DNA of 45,597 bases, taken from NCBI GenBank assembly GCA_025965315.1, contig JAOPXD010000073.1, forward strand, positions 1 to 45,597, given 5' to 3'. Both the position numbers and the translations under genes were made by a program. Position 1 is the first letter of the stretch. Every line of letters begins with the position of its first letter. This document shows positions 24,742-31,861 of the stretch, piece after piece. The DNA is from Marmoricola sp. GTDB lineage: Bacteria; Actinomycetota; Actinomycetes; Propionibacteriales; Nocardioidaceae. Under the pieces are notes generated by a model. It did no database searches and had not been told where the DNA came from. It saw only the letters and a list, made by a program, of their open reading frames with translations.

Positions 24742-24816
24742 GACCCGATGCCCTTGTTGGTCCGAATCCGTTTGCTTGTGGGACACCGTCGTGATGTCCG
24801 GAACTGCCGCGATCTG

Positions 24817-24843
24817 GGTGACCGGATTACATATCCGATCACC
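24817..24843 (-). repeat. palindromic repeat, copy D
   Basis: GGTGACCGGAT, 5 nt, ATCCGATCACC, the same arms as copy A with a different centre. On the minus strand it continues CCAGATCGCGGCAG, shared in diverged form with copy B. It lies in the convergent gap between 24741 and 24927. Confidence 0.75.
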
Positions 24844-24926
24844 AAGGGCTGCTAGCCGGCGAGTCGCCCCAGACCGCCTCGGCTGACGCCACGAAGATCC
24901 AAGGGGAACCGATCGTTGCAGCCAGC

Positions 24927-25868
24927 CTACGGATCCAGTCGCACGTTCATGCTCGCGCACACGGGACACGCCGCAAGTGACAGGGCTGATGCGAGCTGCG
25001 TCGAGAGACGCTGATTTTCAAGTCCGGCAGCGATCCTGCGTCCCGAACTGAACGGCGTAAACGCCGCGCCTGAAGCCTCGCTTCTAAGACCGCTTCGCTT
25101 GAGACGCTGGCCTAGTCCCTGCTCGTCGGCGACCGTATTGGCTATGTGCCCATCTAAGTCCCAGTCATTGCCGCAGTTCGCACAGTGGCATGAGATTTGC
25201 GCGCTGCGTGTCATGCGGGAAACACCACGCCATTCTGAGAGCGGGATCCCGCCTGCCTTTGCACTACCCGCTCTCGCGTATGACTGTGGATCGCGACGCG
25301 CAAGAATTCCTGTGTCCGTAACAGCCCCTGTGAAAGGATCGCGTCCCGTCTCCGTCCAGATGCTTACCGAGCATGCGAGCTCGTGCGATTGATCCCTCCA
25401 GCTTTTCATCTTGAAGTCGTCGGAAAATGTCCAGGGACGTACTTCACCCGGGACGAGATTCAAAACTGAGACTCGTCCGCCTTGGAACCTCGCGCCGTGA
25501 CGTATGTCGATTGCGTAATTCCCAGTAACTGTTGAACGATTGGTAATGCTGCCGGTCGCGGCGAGCCTCCAGCTGTGCCTCGTTCGAATGACCCTCTGCG
25601 CAACCCACTTGCCTGGCACATCGACTTCGATCTCCCCCAGATGTACGCCCAGGACGTTCTGCCCCGCTTGCAATTGAGTCGGCGGGACCGCGTCGTCTAG
25701 CGTTGACGGGATTGAGACGATCGGAGAGCTGACCAGGTCGGGCCCAGGATCGCCGGGGGTGGCCGGGTGCGGTGGCGAGTTCAGCATGCTCATGCAGAAC
25801 CGACATTTGATGGCCGCGGCCTTGATGGACTCACCGCATAACGGGCACGCCTTCTCATCGCTGAGCAC
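24927..25868 (-). CDS. multi-zinc-ribbon protein
   Basis: 313 aa from GTG 25868, chosen for the GGAGG at optimal distance; longer in-frame starts upstream lack one. The N-terminal ribbon CPLCGESIKAAAIKCRFC (8-25) closely resembles that of the 16830-17381 protein. A beta-rich middle (QAGQNVLGVHLGEIEVDVPGKWVAQRVIRTRHSW...) follows. Then come a second pair CHCANCG and a C-terminal CPVC. No membrane helix. Zinc ribbons bind nucleic acid or protein partners; the function here is unknown. It stands divergent from nothing obvious and converges on the 24058 gene. Confidence 0.65.
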   Translation of the reverse strand: MLSDEKACPLCGESIKAAAIKCRFCMSMLNSPPHPATPGDPGPDLVSSPIVSIPSTLDDAVPPTQLQAGQNVLGVHLGEIEVDVPGKWVAQRVIRTRHSWRLAATGSITNRSTVTGNYAIDIRHGARFQGGRVSVLNLVPGEVRPWTFSDDFKMKSWRDQSHELACSVSIWTETGRDPFTGAVTDTGILARRDPQSYARAGSAKAGGIPLSEWRGVSRMTRSAQISCHCANCGNDWDLDGHIANTVADEQGLGQRLKRSGLRSEASGAAFTPFSSGRRIAAGLENQRLSTQLASALSLAACPVCASMNVRLDP

Positions 25869-26055
25869 CAGAAGCCTCCATCTTATTGGGGGACAGAGAT
25901 CCTGCCGACCCTGCGCCGTTATCAAGTGTGAACGCAAGCGAATCTGAGCAGTGTATTCGCGATGGAGATCTGGCCCCGGATCGTGTTTGACAAGCTCGGA
26001 ATGACGCAACGGTCGTTGCGAACTCTTTTCTGGCACCCGAGCGGCGAAACGGAGA

Positions 26056-26319
26056 CTAGTTGCGTGCCCTTGGCAGTCGTGGGGGAAGAAGCTCTCCGGG
26101 GCTTATCGCTAGAGCATCCGCCAGGCGAACAATCTGGTCCAGGGTCGGGTTTGCCTCGCCGCGCTCAATACCGGACAGGTACCGCCGCGACATATCGATG
26201 CGGTGCGCGAGTTCTTCTTGGCTAACACCGGCTTGCTCGCGCAGCTCGCGTAGGTGGCTACCGAAGGCAGCGCGGTAGTCGCTGATCGGAGGACGCGACC
26301 TTCTCCCCGGCGACTGCAT
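26056..26319 (-). CDS. XRE-family transcriptional regulator
   Basis: 87 aa from ATG 26319 (TTG 26325 also in frame). A Cro/C1-type helix-turn-helix covers residues 18-75: FGSHLRELREQAGVSQEELAHRIDMSRRYLSGIERGEANPTLDQIVRLADALAISPGELL. No effector domain. It is divergent from the DUF2510 gene, and a 14-bp palindrome overlapping that gene's promoter (26354-26367) recurs at 27044-27057. This protein is the obvious candidate to bind both. Confidence 0.9.
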   Translation of the reverse strand: MQSPGRRSRPPISDYRAAFGSHLRELREQAGVSQEELAHRIDMSRRYLSGIERGEANPTLDQIVRLADALAISPGELLPPRLPRARN

Positions 26320-26333
26320 ACGCAACCGTTGCG

Positions 26334-26367
26334 TTGGCGACGTCGCCGAGCCACGCTATACATAGCG
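26334..26367 (+). promoter_or_regulatory. promoter with palindromic operator, copy 1
   Basis: TTGGCG (26334-26339), 17-bp spacer, TATACA (26357-26362). The -10 lies within the palindrome CGCTATACATAGCG (26354-26367). It faces the DUF2510 gene at 26412. The same palindrome and following bases (GCAGG..GACCTGC) recur at 27044. A repressor bound here would block the -10. Confidence 0.65.
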
Positions 26368-26411
26368 CAGGCCGACCTGCCGGCCTCTTCATCGTTGGCA
26401 ACGGGAGTGCT

Positions 26412-26936
26412 ATGACAACGCCTGCTGGGTGGTTCGACGATGGATCGGGTACGCGGCGATATTGGGACGGTGCGGCGTGGACTGACAGGACCGAAGCCCA
26501 GCTCGCACCGCCCTTAGATGCGGCCGCAGTACCTAGTCGGCAGGGGGTGACATGGCCGATTTACCTTCTCAGGCTGCTGTTGAAGCGTCCCTGGCCCACC
26601 GTGGCCGGAGCGGCACTCGTTGCGGTACTGATCGTCGCTTTCGTCGGCTTGAGGACCGGCAACGATGGGCCAGACCCTCACACCCAAGCTGCGTGCGAAG
26701 AATGGAACTCCATTGAGTTCGGAGATCCTGCGGCCGTGTGGGAGGCCGAGCTGACCAATGTAATGAGCGAGGCTGCCCAATCCGGCGACCGCGACATCCG
26801 CAGCGACGGACCGAACCTTTCCACCGTGATCGCCTATTCCGGCACCAACTGGGACCCGCTGAGCCCGCCGCCGGCGCTGAGCAATGCGATTGATGGATTC
26901 CGTCGAGATTGCATCAACCACGGCTTCAAGCCCTAA
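26412..26936 (+). CDS. DUF2510 domain membrane protein
   Basis: 174 aa from ATG 26412. Residues 3-25 are a DUF2510 motif (PAGWFDDGSGTRRYWDGAAWTDRT), common at the N-terminus of actinobacterial membrane proteins. One transmembrane helix lies at about 55-85 (VAGAALVAVLIVAFVGL). A C-terminal soluble domain with two Cys (ACEEW.. / RRDC) follows, probably extracytoplasmic. The function is unknown. It is transcribed from the operator-bearing promoter just upstream and is probably co-regulated with the lipoprotein at 27176. Confidence 0.75.
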   Translation: MTTPAGWFDDGSGTRRYWDGAAWTDRTEAQLAPPLDAAAVPSRQGVTWPIYLLRLLLKRPWPTVAGAALVAVLIVAFVGLRTGNDGPDPHTQAACEEWNSIEFGDPAAVWEAELTNVMSEAAQSGDRDIRSDGPNLSTVIAYSGTNWDPLSPPPALSNAIDGFRRDCINHGFKP

Positions 26937-27023
26937 TTCGGTGATGGGCTGGCGATCAGCGAGATCAGATTTGATGAACAGTTCGCAAGGCACCCCTAGG
27001 TAGCTGCGCACGCGACGGAATCG

Positions 27024-27057
27024 TTGATGATAGCGCCGTGACACGCTATAAATAGCG
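27024..27057 (+). promoter_or_regulatory. promoter with palindromic operator, copy 2
   Basis: TTGATG (27024-27029), 17-bp spacer, TATAAA (27047-27052), with the -10 inside CGCTATAAATAGCG (27044-27057). Layout and sequence match the promoter at 26334-26367. It drives the lipoprotein gene. Confidence 0.65.
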
Positions 27058-27175
27058 CAGGGGTGACCTGCTGCCGCTGGAGACAGGAGGCAGAACCCGG
27101 GGCACCCACGAGTTTGTCGGCCGGAATACGTCGGTGAGTTCGTTGATGCGCGGAGCACCTGAAGGACTGGGGCGG

Positions 27176-27691
27176 ATGGGTAACGGGACTATCGAGGCTC
27201 GGCGCTATCGACGCATCTGGGCGGCAGCGACGGTCGCCCTACTTCCGATCTTTGCCGTCACGGGGTGCGGTCAGTCGAGTTCGGCGAGATCGCCAGCAAG
27301 GTCCGCGATTACTGTCTCTGGTTCGGTGGAGATGTTGTCTGACAACCCATACGCGTTCAAGATCAGCGCCGGAGGTCCGTGTAACACCCTTCTGGCAACC
27401 GACAGTTCGGCTCAAAGCTTGGCCGGAACACAGATTGCGATCCTCAACTCATCTGGTGCGCTGGTTGGTCAGGTTCCATTCCCCAACACCGGTGTCGCCG
27501 AGCCAGCGGCGCCAAACCAGGCCCTGATTCAGGTCGAATACAAGTGCCGATTCTCCTTCAGAGTGACGGGCGTTCCTGCTGGCAACGGTCAGTACCAGTT
27601 GAGGGCAGGGAACTTGCCTGCCTATCCATTCACCAGGAGCAAGGCCGCATCACTCTTGGTAGTGCCGTTCGACGGTCAGCTCAGCGGATGA
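27176..27691 (+). CDS. putative lipoprotein
   Basis: 171 aa from ATG 27176, chosen because it gives a compact basic head and hydrophobic segment ending in lipobox VTGCG (Cys24 or so). GTG 27134 is an alternative. After the acyl-Cys comes a Ser/Arg linker and a beta-rich domain (ITVSGSVEMLSDNPYAF..., VQVEYKCRFSFRVTGVP, QYQLRAG) with two Cys that could pair. It is expected to be anchored on the outer face of the membrane. No family recognised. Confidence 0.7.
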   Translation: MGNGTIEARRYRRIWAAATVALLPIFAVTGCGQSSSARSPARSAITVSGSVEMLSDNPYAFKISAGGPCNTLLATDSSAQSLAGTQIAILNSSGALVGQVPFPNTGVAEPAAPNQALIQVEYKCRFSFRVTGVPAGNGQYQLRAGNLPAYPFTRSKAASLLVVPFDGQLSG

Positions 27692-27716
27692 GGACGATGG
27701 AGAACTGCCAACCCGA

Positions 27717-27919
27717 CTAGATGTACACGGTGCGGCTGCCGCGGAAGGCAAGGGCGCCGTCACGCTTACCTTTTGCGACGTGGTCCAGCAGATCGGCCAG
27801 CCAAGCGAGTTCCGAACGTCGGCCTCGTCGATGCAACCCACGACCCGGCACCAGTACGGCCTTGGCCAGTCGCGAAGGGGTCCAGGCTGGTAGTTAGGTT
27901 CAGTTTCGATCTGGGACAC
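27717..27919 (-). pseudogene. small gene disrupted by a frameshift
   Basis: The start GTG at 27919 has AGGAG 6 nt upstream and reads SQIETEPNYQPGPLRDWPRPYWCRVVGCIDEADVR. Around 27805 the protein-like signal moves to the -1 frame, continuing ELAWLADLLDHVAKGKRDGALAFRGSRTVYI to TAG 27717-27719. The original frame continues as low-complexity Ser/Pro/Ala. The combined product would be 67 aa. The cause may be a real one-base loss, a sequencing error or programmed frameshifting. No family recognised. Confidence 0.5.
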
Positions 27920-28065
27920 AGCTGCTCCTGGTGTTCGTGGCCCGGTGATTCCGGGCCCTCACTCACCAGGGTCGTCGCTGGGTCAGGTGGAACGTCTGAA
28001 CGCCTCTACGAAGCGCGGACATCGGTAGGCGTGGTGTGTCGTTGCCTCCCTTGTGTTGCCTTCAG

Positions 28066-28428
28066 TCAGGGCTGCACCAGAATGCTCTGGTCGTAGAGTG
28101 CCGTCCCGCCTTGCCGGCGAGGCTGGGTCCCGTAGATCCGGAGCCGCTGGCGACTGATCGCGAGGATGACCATTGTGGCGGGGACGTCTCCGTCCACGGC
28201 CCGTTGCCAGTGAGCGGCGTGGAGGGCGTCGAGCCGGTCAAGCTCCAGCACTCTCAACTCGTTCACCGCCTCGATCTCCCGCTCAGCGAGAGCCTTGGTG
28301 ACTGCTCGGTACGCGCTCCCACGGCTGGTGAAGCCGACCTGTCTTGCGATCTCGTCGTAGCCGCGACCCGCTGCGAGCAGCTCAACAGCGCGAGTCCGCT
28401 TCAGCTGGGCGACCGCCAGAGATCTCAC
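28066..28428 (-). CDS. helix-turn-helix protein resembling a terminase small subunit
   Basis: 120 aa from GTG 28428, which overlaps the preceding stop as GTGA. A homeodomain-like helix-turn-helix (RTRAVELLAAGRGYDEIARQVGFTSRGSAYRAVTKAL, about 10-46) is followed by long helices (AVNELRVLELDRLDALHAAHWQRAVDGDVPATMVILAISRQRLRIYG). This architecture is seen in small terminases and similar HTH proteins of actinobacterial phages and satellites. If it is a terminase small subunit it could redirect packaging of island DNA by a helper phage. No large subunit is present. Last gene of the replication-type operon. Confidence 0.65.
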   Translation of the reverse strand: MRSLAVAQLKRTRAVELLAAGRGYDEIARQVGFTSRGSAYRAVTKALAEREIEAVNELRVLELDRLDALHAAHWQRAVDGDVPATMVILAISRQRLRIYGTQPRRQGGTALYDQSILVQP

Positions 28429-28670
28429 TCCCAATCTCCGAGCTGTCTGCGGATGTCTTCGCAAGGAGATCGACAGTCCCACAGGTCCGCTTGGGCCTTC
28501 CTAATGCGTTCGTCGGCGAACTGAGCATCTGTGAGTACCGCGATTCGAGTCGTGATCACCCTCAGCGCGGCCAGTGCCTCTACCAGGCGATCTTCGGCCG
28601 TCATTCCGCGCCAGTCCACGGGCGGCGTGGCTCGGTTCCAGAACTGATCGGTCACGATGACGCTCCCCAC
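28425..28670 (-). CDS. small hypothetical protein of the replication-type operon
   Basis: 81 aa from ATG 28670, overlapping the end of the upstream gene by 19 nt; an internal ATG (TAEDRLVEAL...) is possible. Entirely helical after residue 22: MTAEDRLVEALAALRVITTRIAVLTDAQFADERIRKAQADLWDCR. Overlapping start and stop signals on both sides tie it into the operon. Function unknown. Confidence 0.65.
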   Translation of the reverse strand: MGSVIVTDQFWNRATPPVDWRGMTAEDRLVEALAALRVITTRIAVLTDAQFADERIRKAQADLWDCRSPCEDIRRQLGDWE

Positions 28671-29632
28671 GTAGTCGCTCCGGACTGGCGATCACGGTGA
28701 CCGCCGAAGATTGGCGCGACGTTGTCGGCGAGCAGCTCAGAGTCGAGTACGACTCCGACGCTCCTAGCCTGTAGAGCTTCGATCACCTCGCGAGGCGTGG
28801 CGTCAGGCAAGGTGACTGTGATGTCTCCTTCGGGCGAGTAGGTCAGGGTGATCACTGTGCGTTCCTCTCTGTTGGGCTCATTAACGGTGGGGGCACCACT
28901 AGTCACTTCCAGGGCACCAGAGACGGTGGCGAGGGGGGCACCACTAGTCACTGCCGGGGGGCACCACCACCCTGTTTCAGGGACAGGACTAGCCGTGACC
29001 ATCGGGAGCTCGGGAGCAACGGCGTAGACGTTGGCTCGGCGGTCTTTCGTTTTCTTTCCGCCTGGTCGGCCTCTCTCAACAAGTTCCAAATATCCGAGCT
29101 TGCACAGCCGATCTAGGGCGTTCCTTGCTGCGGTCTGTCCGAGGGAGAGTTCCTCCCTGAGCATCTTCTGCGGAACGGCAACGCGTAGGGTGCCGATCTT
29201 TGCGGCGCGTTCCGATACGAAGCTCAGGACGGCTCGCTGGTGGTCGCTGAGGACCCGCTCGGGATCGGCAACTGCCAGCATCGCCAGTTCCCAGCGGCGA
29301 CCAGCTTCGTCTTCGACCTCCAGTCCGGTGAACGGCTTGTCGGCCGTCTTCAACCACGCGGCTGCCCCGTCCCAAGCCTGGACGAGGAACTTCTCAGTTC
29401 CCACCGGACCTCTGGGACGACCCCTCTTCAGTAGGGCCTGGCGACCGAGCTCGCGTCGAGGGTCCATAACTTGGTCGGCCCACTCAACTTGTGTCCAGCC
29501 ACGTTGCATTGCGCTCGCTGCGGTTCTGAACAGTGCGCCATAGACGGCACGATCTCCCTTGGCCTTCAGCTCAGCGGACCGCACCCCGTCGTGGATCAGG
29601 TCGATCATGTGGCCCGGTAGAGCCCTATCCAT
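28652..29632 (-). CDS. winged-helix protein, putative replication initiator of the island
   Basis: 326 aa from ATG 29632. An N-terminal helical region (1-110, ALFRTAASAMQRGWTQVEWADQVMDP) is followed by a winged-helix domain (about 130-200, LSDHQRAVLSFVSERAAKIGTLRVAVPQKMLREELSLGQTAARNALDRLCKLGYLELVERGRPGGKK). Then come a low-complexity repeated segment (VTSGAP twice, from a repeated GGGGCACCACTAGTCACT-type word) and a C-terminal strand region. Its position behind xis is typical for replication or primase-associated proteins of actinobacterial islands, but no polymerase motif is visible. An ATG overlapping the xis stop (29672) opens a 15-codon out-of-frame stub ending PRWKSDG, so the true N-terminus may have been frameshifted. 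Confidence 0.65.
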   Translation of the reverse strand: MDRALPGHMIDLIHDGVRSAELKAKGDRAVYGALFRTAASAMQRGWTQVEWADQVMDPRRELGRQALLKRGRPRGPVGTEKFLVQAWDGAAAWLKTADKPFTGLEVEDEAGRRWELAMLAVADPERVLSDHQRAVLSFVSERAAKIGTLRVAVPQKMLREELSLGQTAARNALDRLCKLGYLELVERGRPGGKKTKDRRANVYAVAPELPMVTASPVPETGWWCPPAVTSGAPLATVSGALEVTSGAPTVNEPNREERTVITLTYSPEGDITVTLPDATPREVIEALQARSVGVVLDSELLADNVAPIFGGHRDRQSGATTWGASS

Positions 29633-29668
29633 CGGATTTCCACCGAGGCAGGTCGGGAGACGGGGTGC

Positions 29669-29878
29669 TCATGCCCGGCCCTCGTTGACCGGACGGAGCC
29701 ATGCGTCAACCGAGTCGAGGTCGATGCGCAGAATCCGGCCGGCCTGGTAGGCAGTGATCGAACCGTCTGCGATCCGGCGGTACAGGGTGTTCCGGGAGCA
29801 GTCTGCGTAGACCATCGTGCGAGTAACGGAAGCGAGACGACGACCGGACTGATCTCGCTCAGGGTTGGAAGCAGCCAC
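29669..29878 (-). CDS. xis: excisionase-like helix-turn-helix protein
   Basis: 69 aa from GTG 29878, with GAGGAG upstream. MerR-like/HTH_17 pattern: ASVTRTMVYADCSRNTLYRRIADGSITAYQAGRILRIDLDSVDAWL. Such proteins bend att DNA and direct the integrase toward excision, and many also regulate. Proximity to the int gene and att site supports this role. The domain call is firm; the assignment as Xis is contextual. Confidence 0.75.
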   Translation of the reverse strand: MAASNPERDQSGRRLASVTRTMVYADCSRNTLYRRIADGSITAYQAGRILRIDLDSVDAWLRPVNEGRA

Positions 29879-30002
29879 CTTCGGCTCCTCAGGGTCAAGA
29901 AACTGACCCCAAAGCCCGACGTGAGGCTAAAAGCCAAAGCCGAGGTAGGGCTGAACTTCAGGCAGAATCGAAGCCCGCCAAGCCTGACAAGCGGCGAGGT
30001 CC

Positions 30003-30431
30003 CTACGGGCGCCTCTGGGTACTACGTGCCTCTATTACAGCAGCAACCTCGAACAGGGTTGGAGACGACTCGCCGGCAGCCCAGATGTCTCCCAGGGCGA
30101 GCTGCAGCTTCGATAGGCCCACGCCGCTTCTCGCCACTGTCGCTTGGCAGATAGTGCAATCCAGCGGGACCTTCCCATCGTTCGTCGGCGGTCGCCGAAG
30201 GCCGTCGGCCGCAAGGCGCCGAGGCCCGCGCATGTGGTCGGATCCCCGTCGGGCGCCCACGTCCACCAACCACTTGCCGGCCTTGGTCTTCGCCCGCTGG
30301 ACCCGTGCTTCAGATGGGGGCTCAGGATCTTGCTCCATCATCGCCAGCAACTCGTCCTCGCTCCTGAGCGTGAATCCCTGGACCTCGATCCACTCGTGCC
30401 CGTTGCGGCATCCCACACTTATTCGATCCAT
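30003..30431 (-). CDS. hypothetical protein coupled to the integrase
   Basis: 142 aa from ATG 30431, one base after the integrase stop (TGACATG), so it is translationally coupled. It contains CRNGHEWIEVQGF near the N-terminus, a basic middle (RVQRAKTKAGKWLVDVGARRGSDHMRGPRRLAADGLRRPP), then LDCTICQATV and a helical end (KLQLALGDIWAAGESSPTLFEVAAVIEA). The two CxxC/CxxxH pairs suggest zinc binding. No family recognised; a role in recombination control is only positional inference. Confidence 0.65.
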   Translation of the reverse strand: MDRISVGCRNGHEWIEVQGFTLRSEDELLAMMEQDPEPPSEARVQRAKTKAGKWLVDVGARRGSDHMRGPRRLAADGLRRPPTNDGKVPLDCTICQATVARSGVGLSKLQLALGDIWAAGESSPTLFEVAAVIEARSTQRRP

Positions 30432-30432
30432 G

Positions 30433-31605
30433 TCAGCTCTCCCAATCCCAGGCGGCTGACACAGACTCGTTGAGGCGTTCCGAAAGTAGGCGATCGCGAT
30501 CTTCATCGGAGTGTTGATAGATCGCCATGGCCGCGTGCGACGAATGGCCGGCACGGTGCTGCAGCTCCGCAGCGGTCGCACCCTCCTGCCCGGCGAGTGT
30601 GAGAGCCGTGTGCCTTAGATGGTGCATGGTGAGGTCGTCGCGCCCTGCAGCCAGGCGGGCGGCCTTGTAGTGACCGAGTAGATAGCGGACCGACATGTGG
30701 TCCTTCCGTTCCCCTGGGAACAAGAGGCCGCGTTCTCCCGGGGCCGCATGCTCAAGCAGGTGCGCTCGAAGCATCGGCAAGAAGGTCGCAGGCAGGTAGA
30801 CCGTTCGGGTCCCCGCTGCCGTCTTGGGAGGACCTATCACCCGACCACATTCGGGACAGGCCCCCTCGGCTGTCGGATTGGCATCCTTGGCGACAGCCCG
30901 AGATACCGAGACCTTGCCGGCCTTCGCGTCGATGTCGCCGCGCCGTAGTTCGAGCAGCTCGCCCTCACGCAGACCGCAGAAGGCGGCCAGCACAACGAGG
31001 AGGCGAAGGCGCTCGGCCATGCGGTCGGTGATGGTGCGGAGCTCATCCAGGGTGGCTGGGCGCGCAGGGCGCTTGACCTTGACTGTCGAGGCACCGCGCA
31101 GGCGAGCGGGCGCTCGGTCGATCAGCTCGTCAGCCTCCGCAGCGTTCAAGATGCTTCGGAGCAATCGGTAGGCGGCTGCCGTCTGCGAAGGCGTGTTCTT
31201 GGGCTGGTGAGCGTGCCAAGCCTTTACGTCGGCCAGGCGGATGTTCGTCAGTGGCATCCTGCCGAAGGTGGGCAGCAGTCGGGTGTTCAAAATTTGGCGG
31301 TAACCCCTCACCGCAGTCGGACGAAGCGTTCGGGTCGTTAGGTAGTGCTCCGCGTAGATCGCGAAGGTGTTCAGCAGAGCTGCCTCAGCCTCCCGACGTC
31401 GCTTCGCTTGGCGATCAGCAGGGGATGTCCACTCTCCCCGTTCGATGAGCCGCCGTTCATCGACAATCCAGGCTTGGGCGTAGCCCTTCGATGCAAAGGT
31501 GTGTGTCGCGGAATAGCGGGTCATCTCGTGTGTGTAGCGGGCTCGGTAGTTGCCAGAGGGCAACCTGTCGATCTCACCGAAGTCGCGCTTGGTCGGCTTG
31601 GCCAT
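30433..31605 (-). CDS. int: tyrosine integrase of the island
   Basis: 390 aa from ATG 31605, with GAGGAGGG upstream; longer frames start beyond it without a binding site. An N-terminal AP2-like arm-binding region (1-60) and SAM-like domain (70-160) precede a catalytic domain with Arg213 (CGLREGEL), Lys261 region (GPPKTAAGTR), His328/Arg331 (HHLRHT), His354 (GHSS) and Tyr363 (AIYQHS). A CPEC pair (250-253) forms a small zinc-knuckle-like insertion. All catalytic residues are present. It lies 151 bp from the right att repeat, so it is the enzyme that inserted the island into tRNA-Ala. Confidence 0.96.
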   Translation of the reverse strand: MAKPTKRDFGEIDRLPSGNYRARYTHEMTRYSATHTFASKGYAQAWIVDERRLIERGEWTSPADRQAKRRREAEAALLNTFAIYAEHYLTTRTLRPTAVRGYRQILNTRLLPTFGRMPLTNIRLADVKAWHAHQPKNTPSQTAAAYRLLRSILNAAEADELIDRAPARLRGASTVKVKRPARPATLDELRTITDRMAERLRLLVVLAAFCGLREGELLELRRGDIDAKAGKVSVSRAVAKDANPTAEGACPECGRVIGPPKTAAGTRTVYLPATFLPMLRAHLLEHAAPGERGLLFPGERKDHMSVRYLLGHYKAARLAAGRDDLTMHHLRHTALTLAGQEGATAAELQHRAGHSSHAAMAIYQHSDEDRDRLLSERLNESVSAAWDWES

Positions 31606-31632
31606 GTTGTCCCTCCTCAGGGGGTGTAGATC

Positions 31633-31673
31633 ATTCCCCACGCTGGAGATTTCGTGGGGAATCCGTGGGGAAT
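31633..31673. promoter_or_regulatory. putative integrase arm-type sites, right end
   Basis: ATTCCCCACG (31633-31642, inverted), CGTGGGGAAT (31653-31662) and CGTGGGGAAT (31664-31673), with a partial fourth CGTGGGGGTC at 31675. The direct pair copies the left-end pair at 197-217 with the same 11-bp spacing. The sites lie between the integrase start and the att core, so they may also regulate int. Confidence 0.65.
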
Positions 31674-31756
31674 GCGTGGGGGTCCGTGGTGGTCCCTGGG
31701 TGCATTCCAAGCGTAAAACGAGGATCGCGGTTACGCCAGAGACGGTCTTCCCCCAC

Positions 31757-31803
31757 GCTTTGCAAGCAGGGGGTTAGGGGTTCGAGTCCCCTAGGCTCCA
31801 CCA
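31757..31803 (+). repeat. right attachment site, 47-bp core
   Basis: An exact copy of tRNA-Ala bases 80-126. Upstream bases (CCCCAC) do not form the rest of a tRNA, so this is a remnant, not a second tRNA gene. It would be the original chromosomal tRNA 3' end before insertion. Host sequence starts at 31804. Confidence 0.93.
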
Positions 31804-31861
31804 TCCCCACCCGATTCGGGTGATCGGTGCCGCGGGCCGGGCGAGCGGCCTAGATTGCGGT

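Larger units (their letters stand above)
80..31803. mobile_element. integrative genomic island in tRNA-Ala, about 31.7 kb
   Basis: The island is bounded by perfect 47-bp direct repeats of the tRNA-Ala 3' end. A tyrosine integrase (30433-31605) lies 151 bp inside the right repeat and an excisionase-like gene nearby. Cargo includes type I R-M, a STAND NTPase, a peptidase/dCTP-deaminase fusion, two CHAP proteins and a second integrase module. No structural phage genes, relaxase or type IV secretion genes were recognised. The integrase-side genes (wHTH replication-type protein, terminase-small-subunit-like HTH protein) resemble those of actinobacterial satellites. Base composition is visibly less GC-rich than the flank after 31804. 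Confidence 0.9.

Noticed and set aside
31757-31803. second tRNA-Ala gene
   Set aside because: Only the 3' 47 bases match. The upstream sequence cannot form the acceptor 5' strand or D arm, so it is an attachment remnant.
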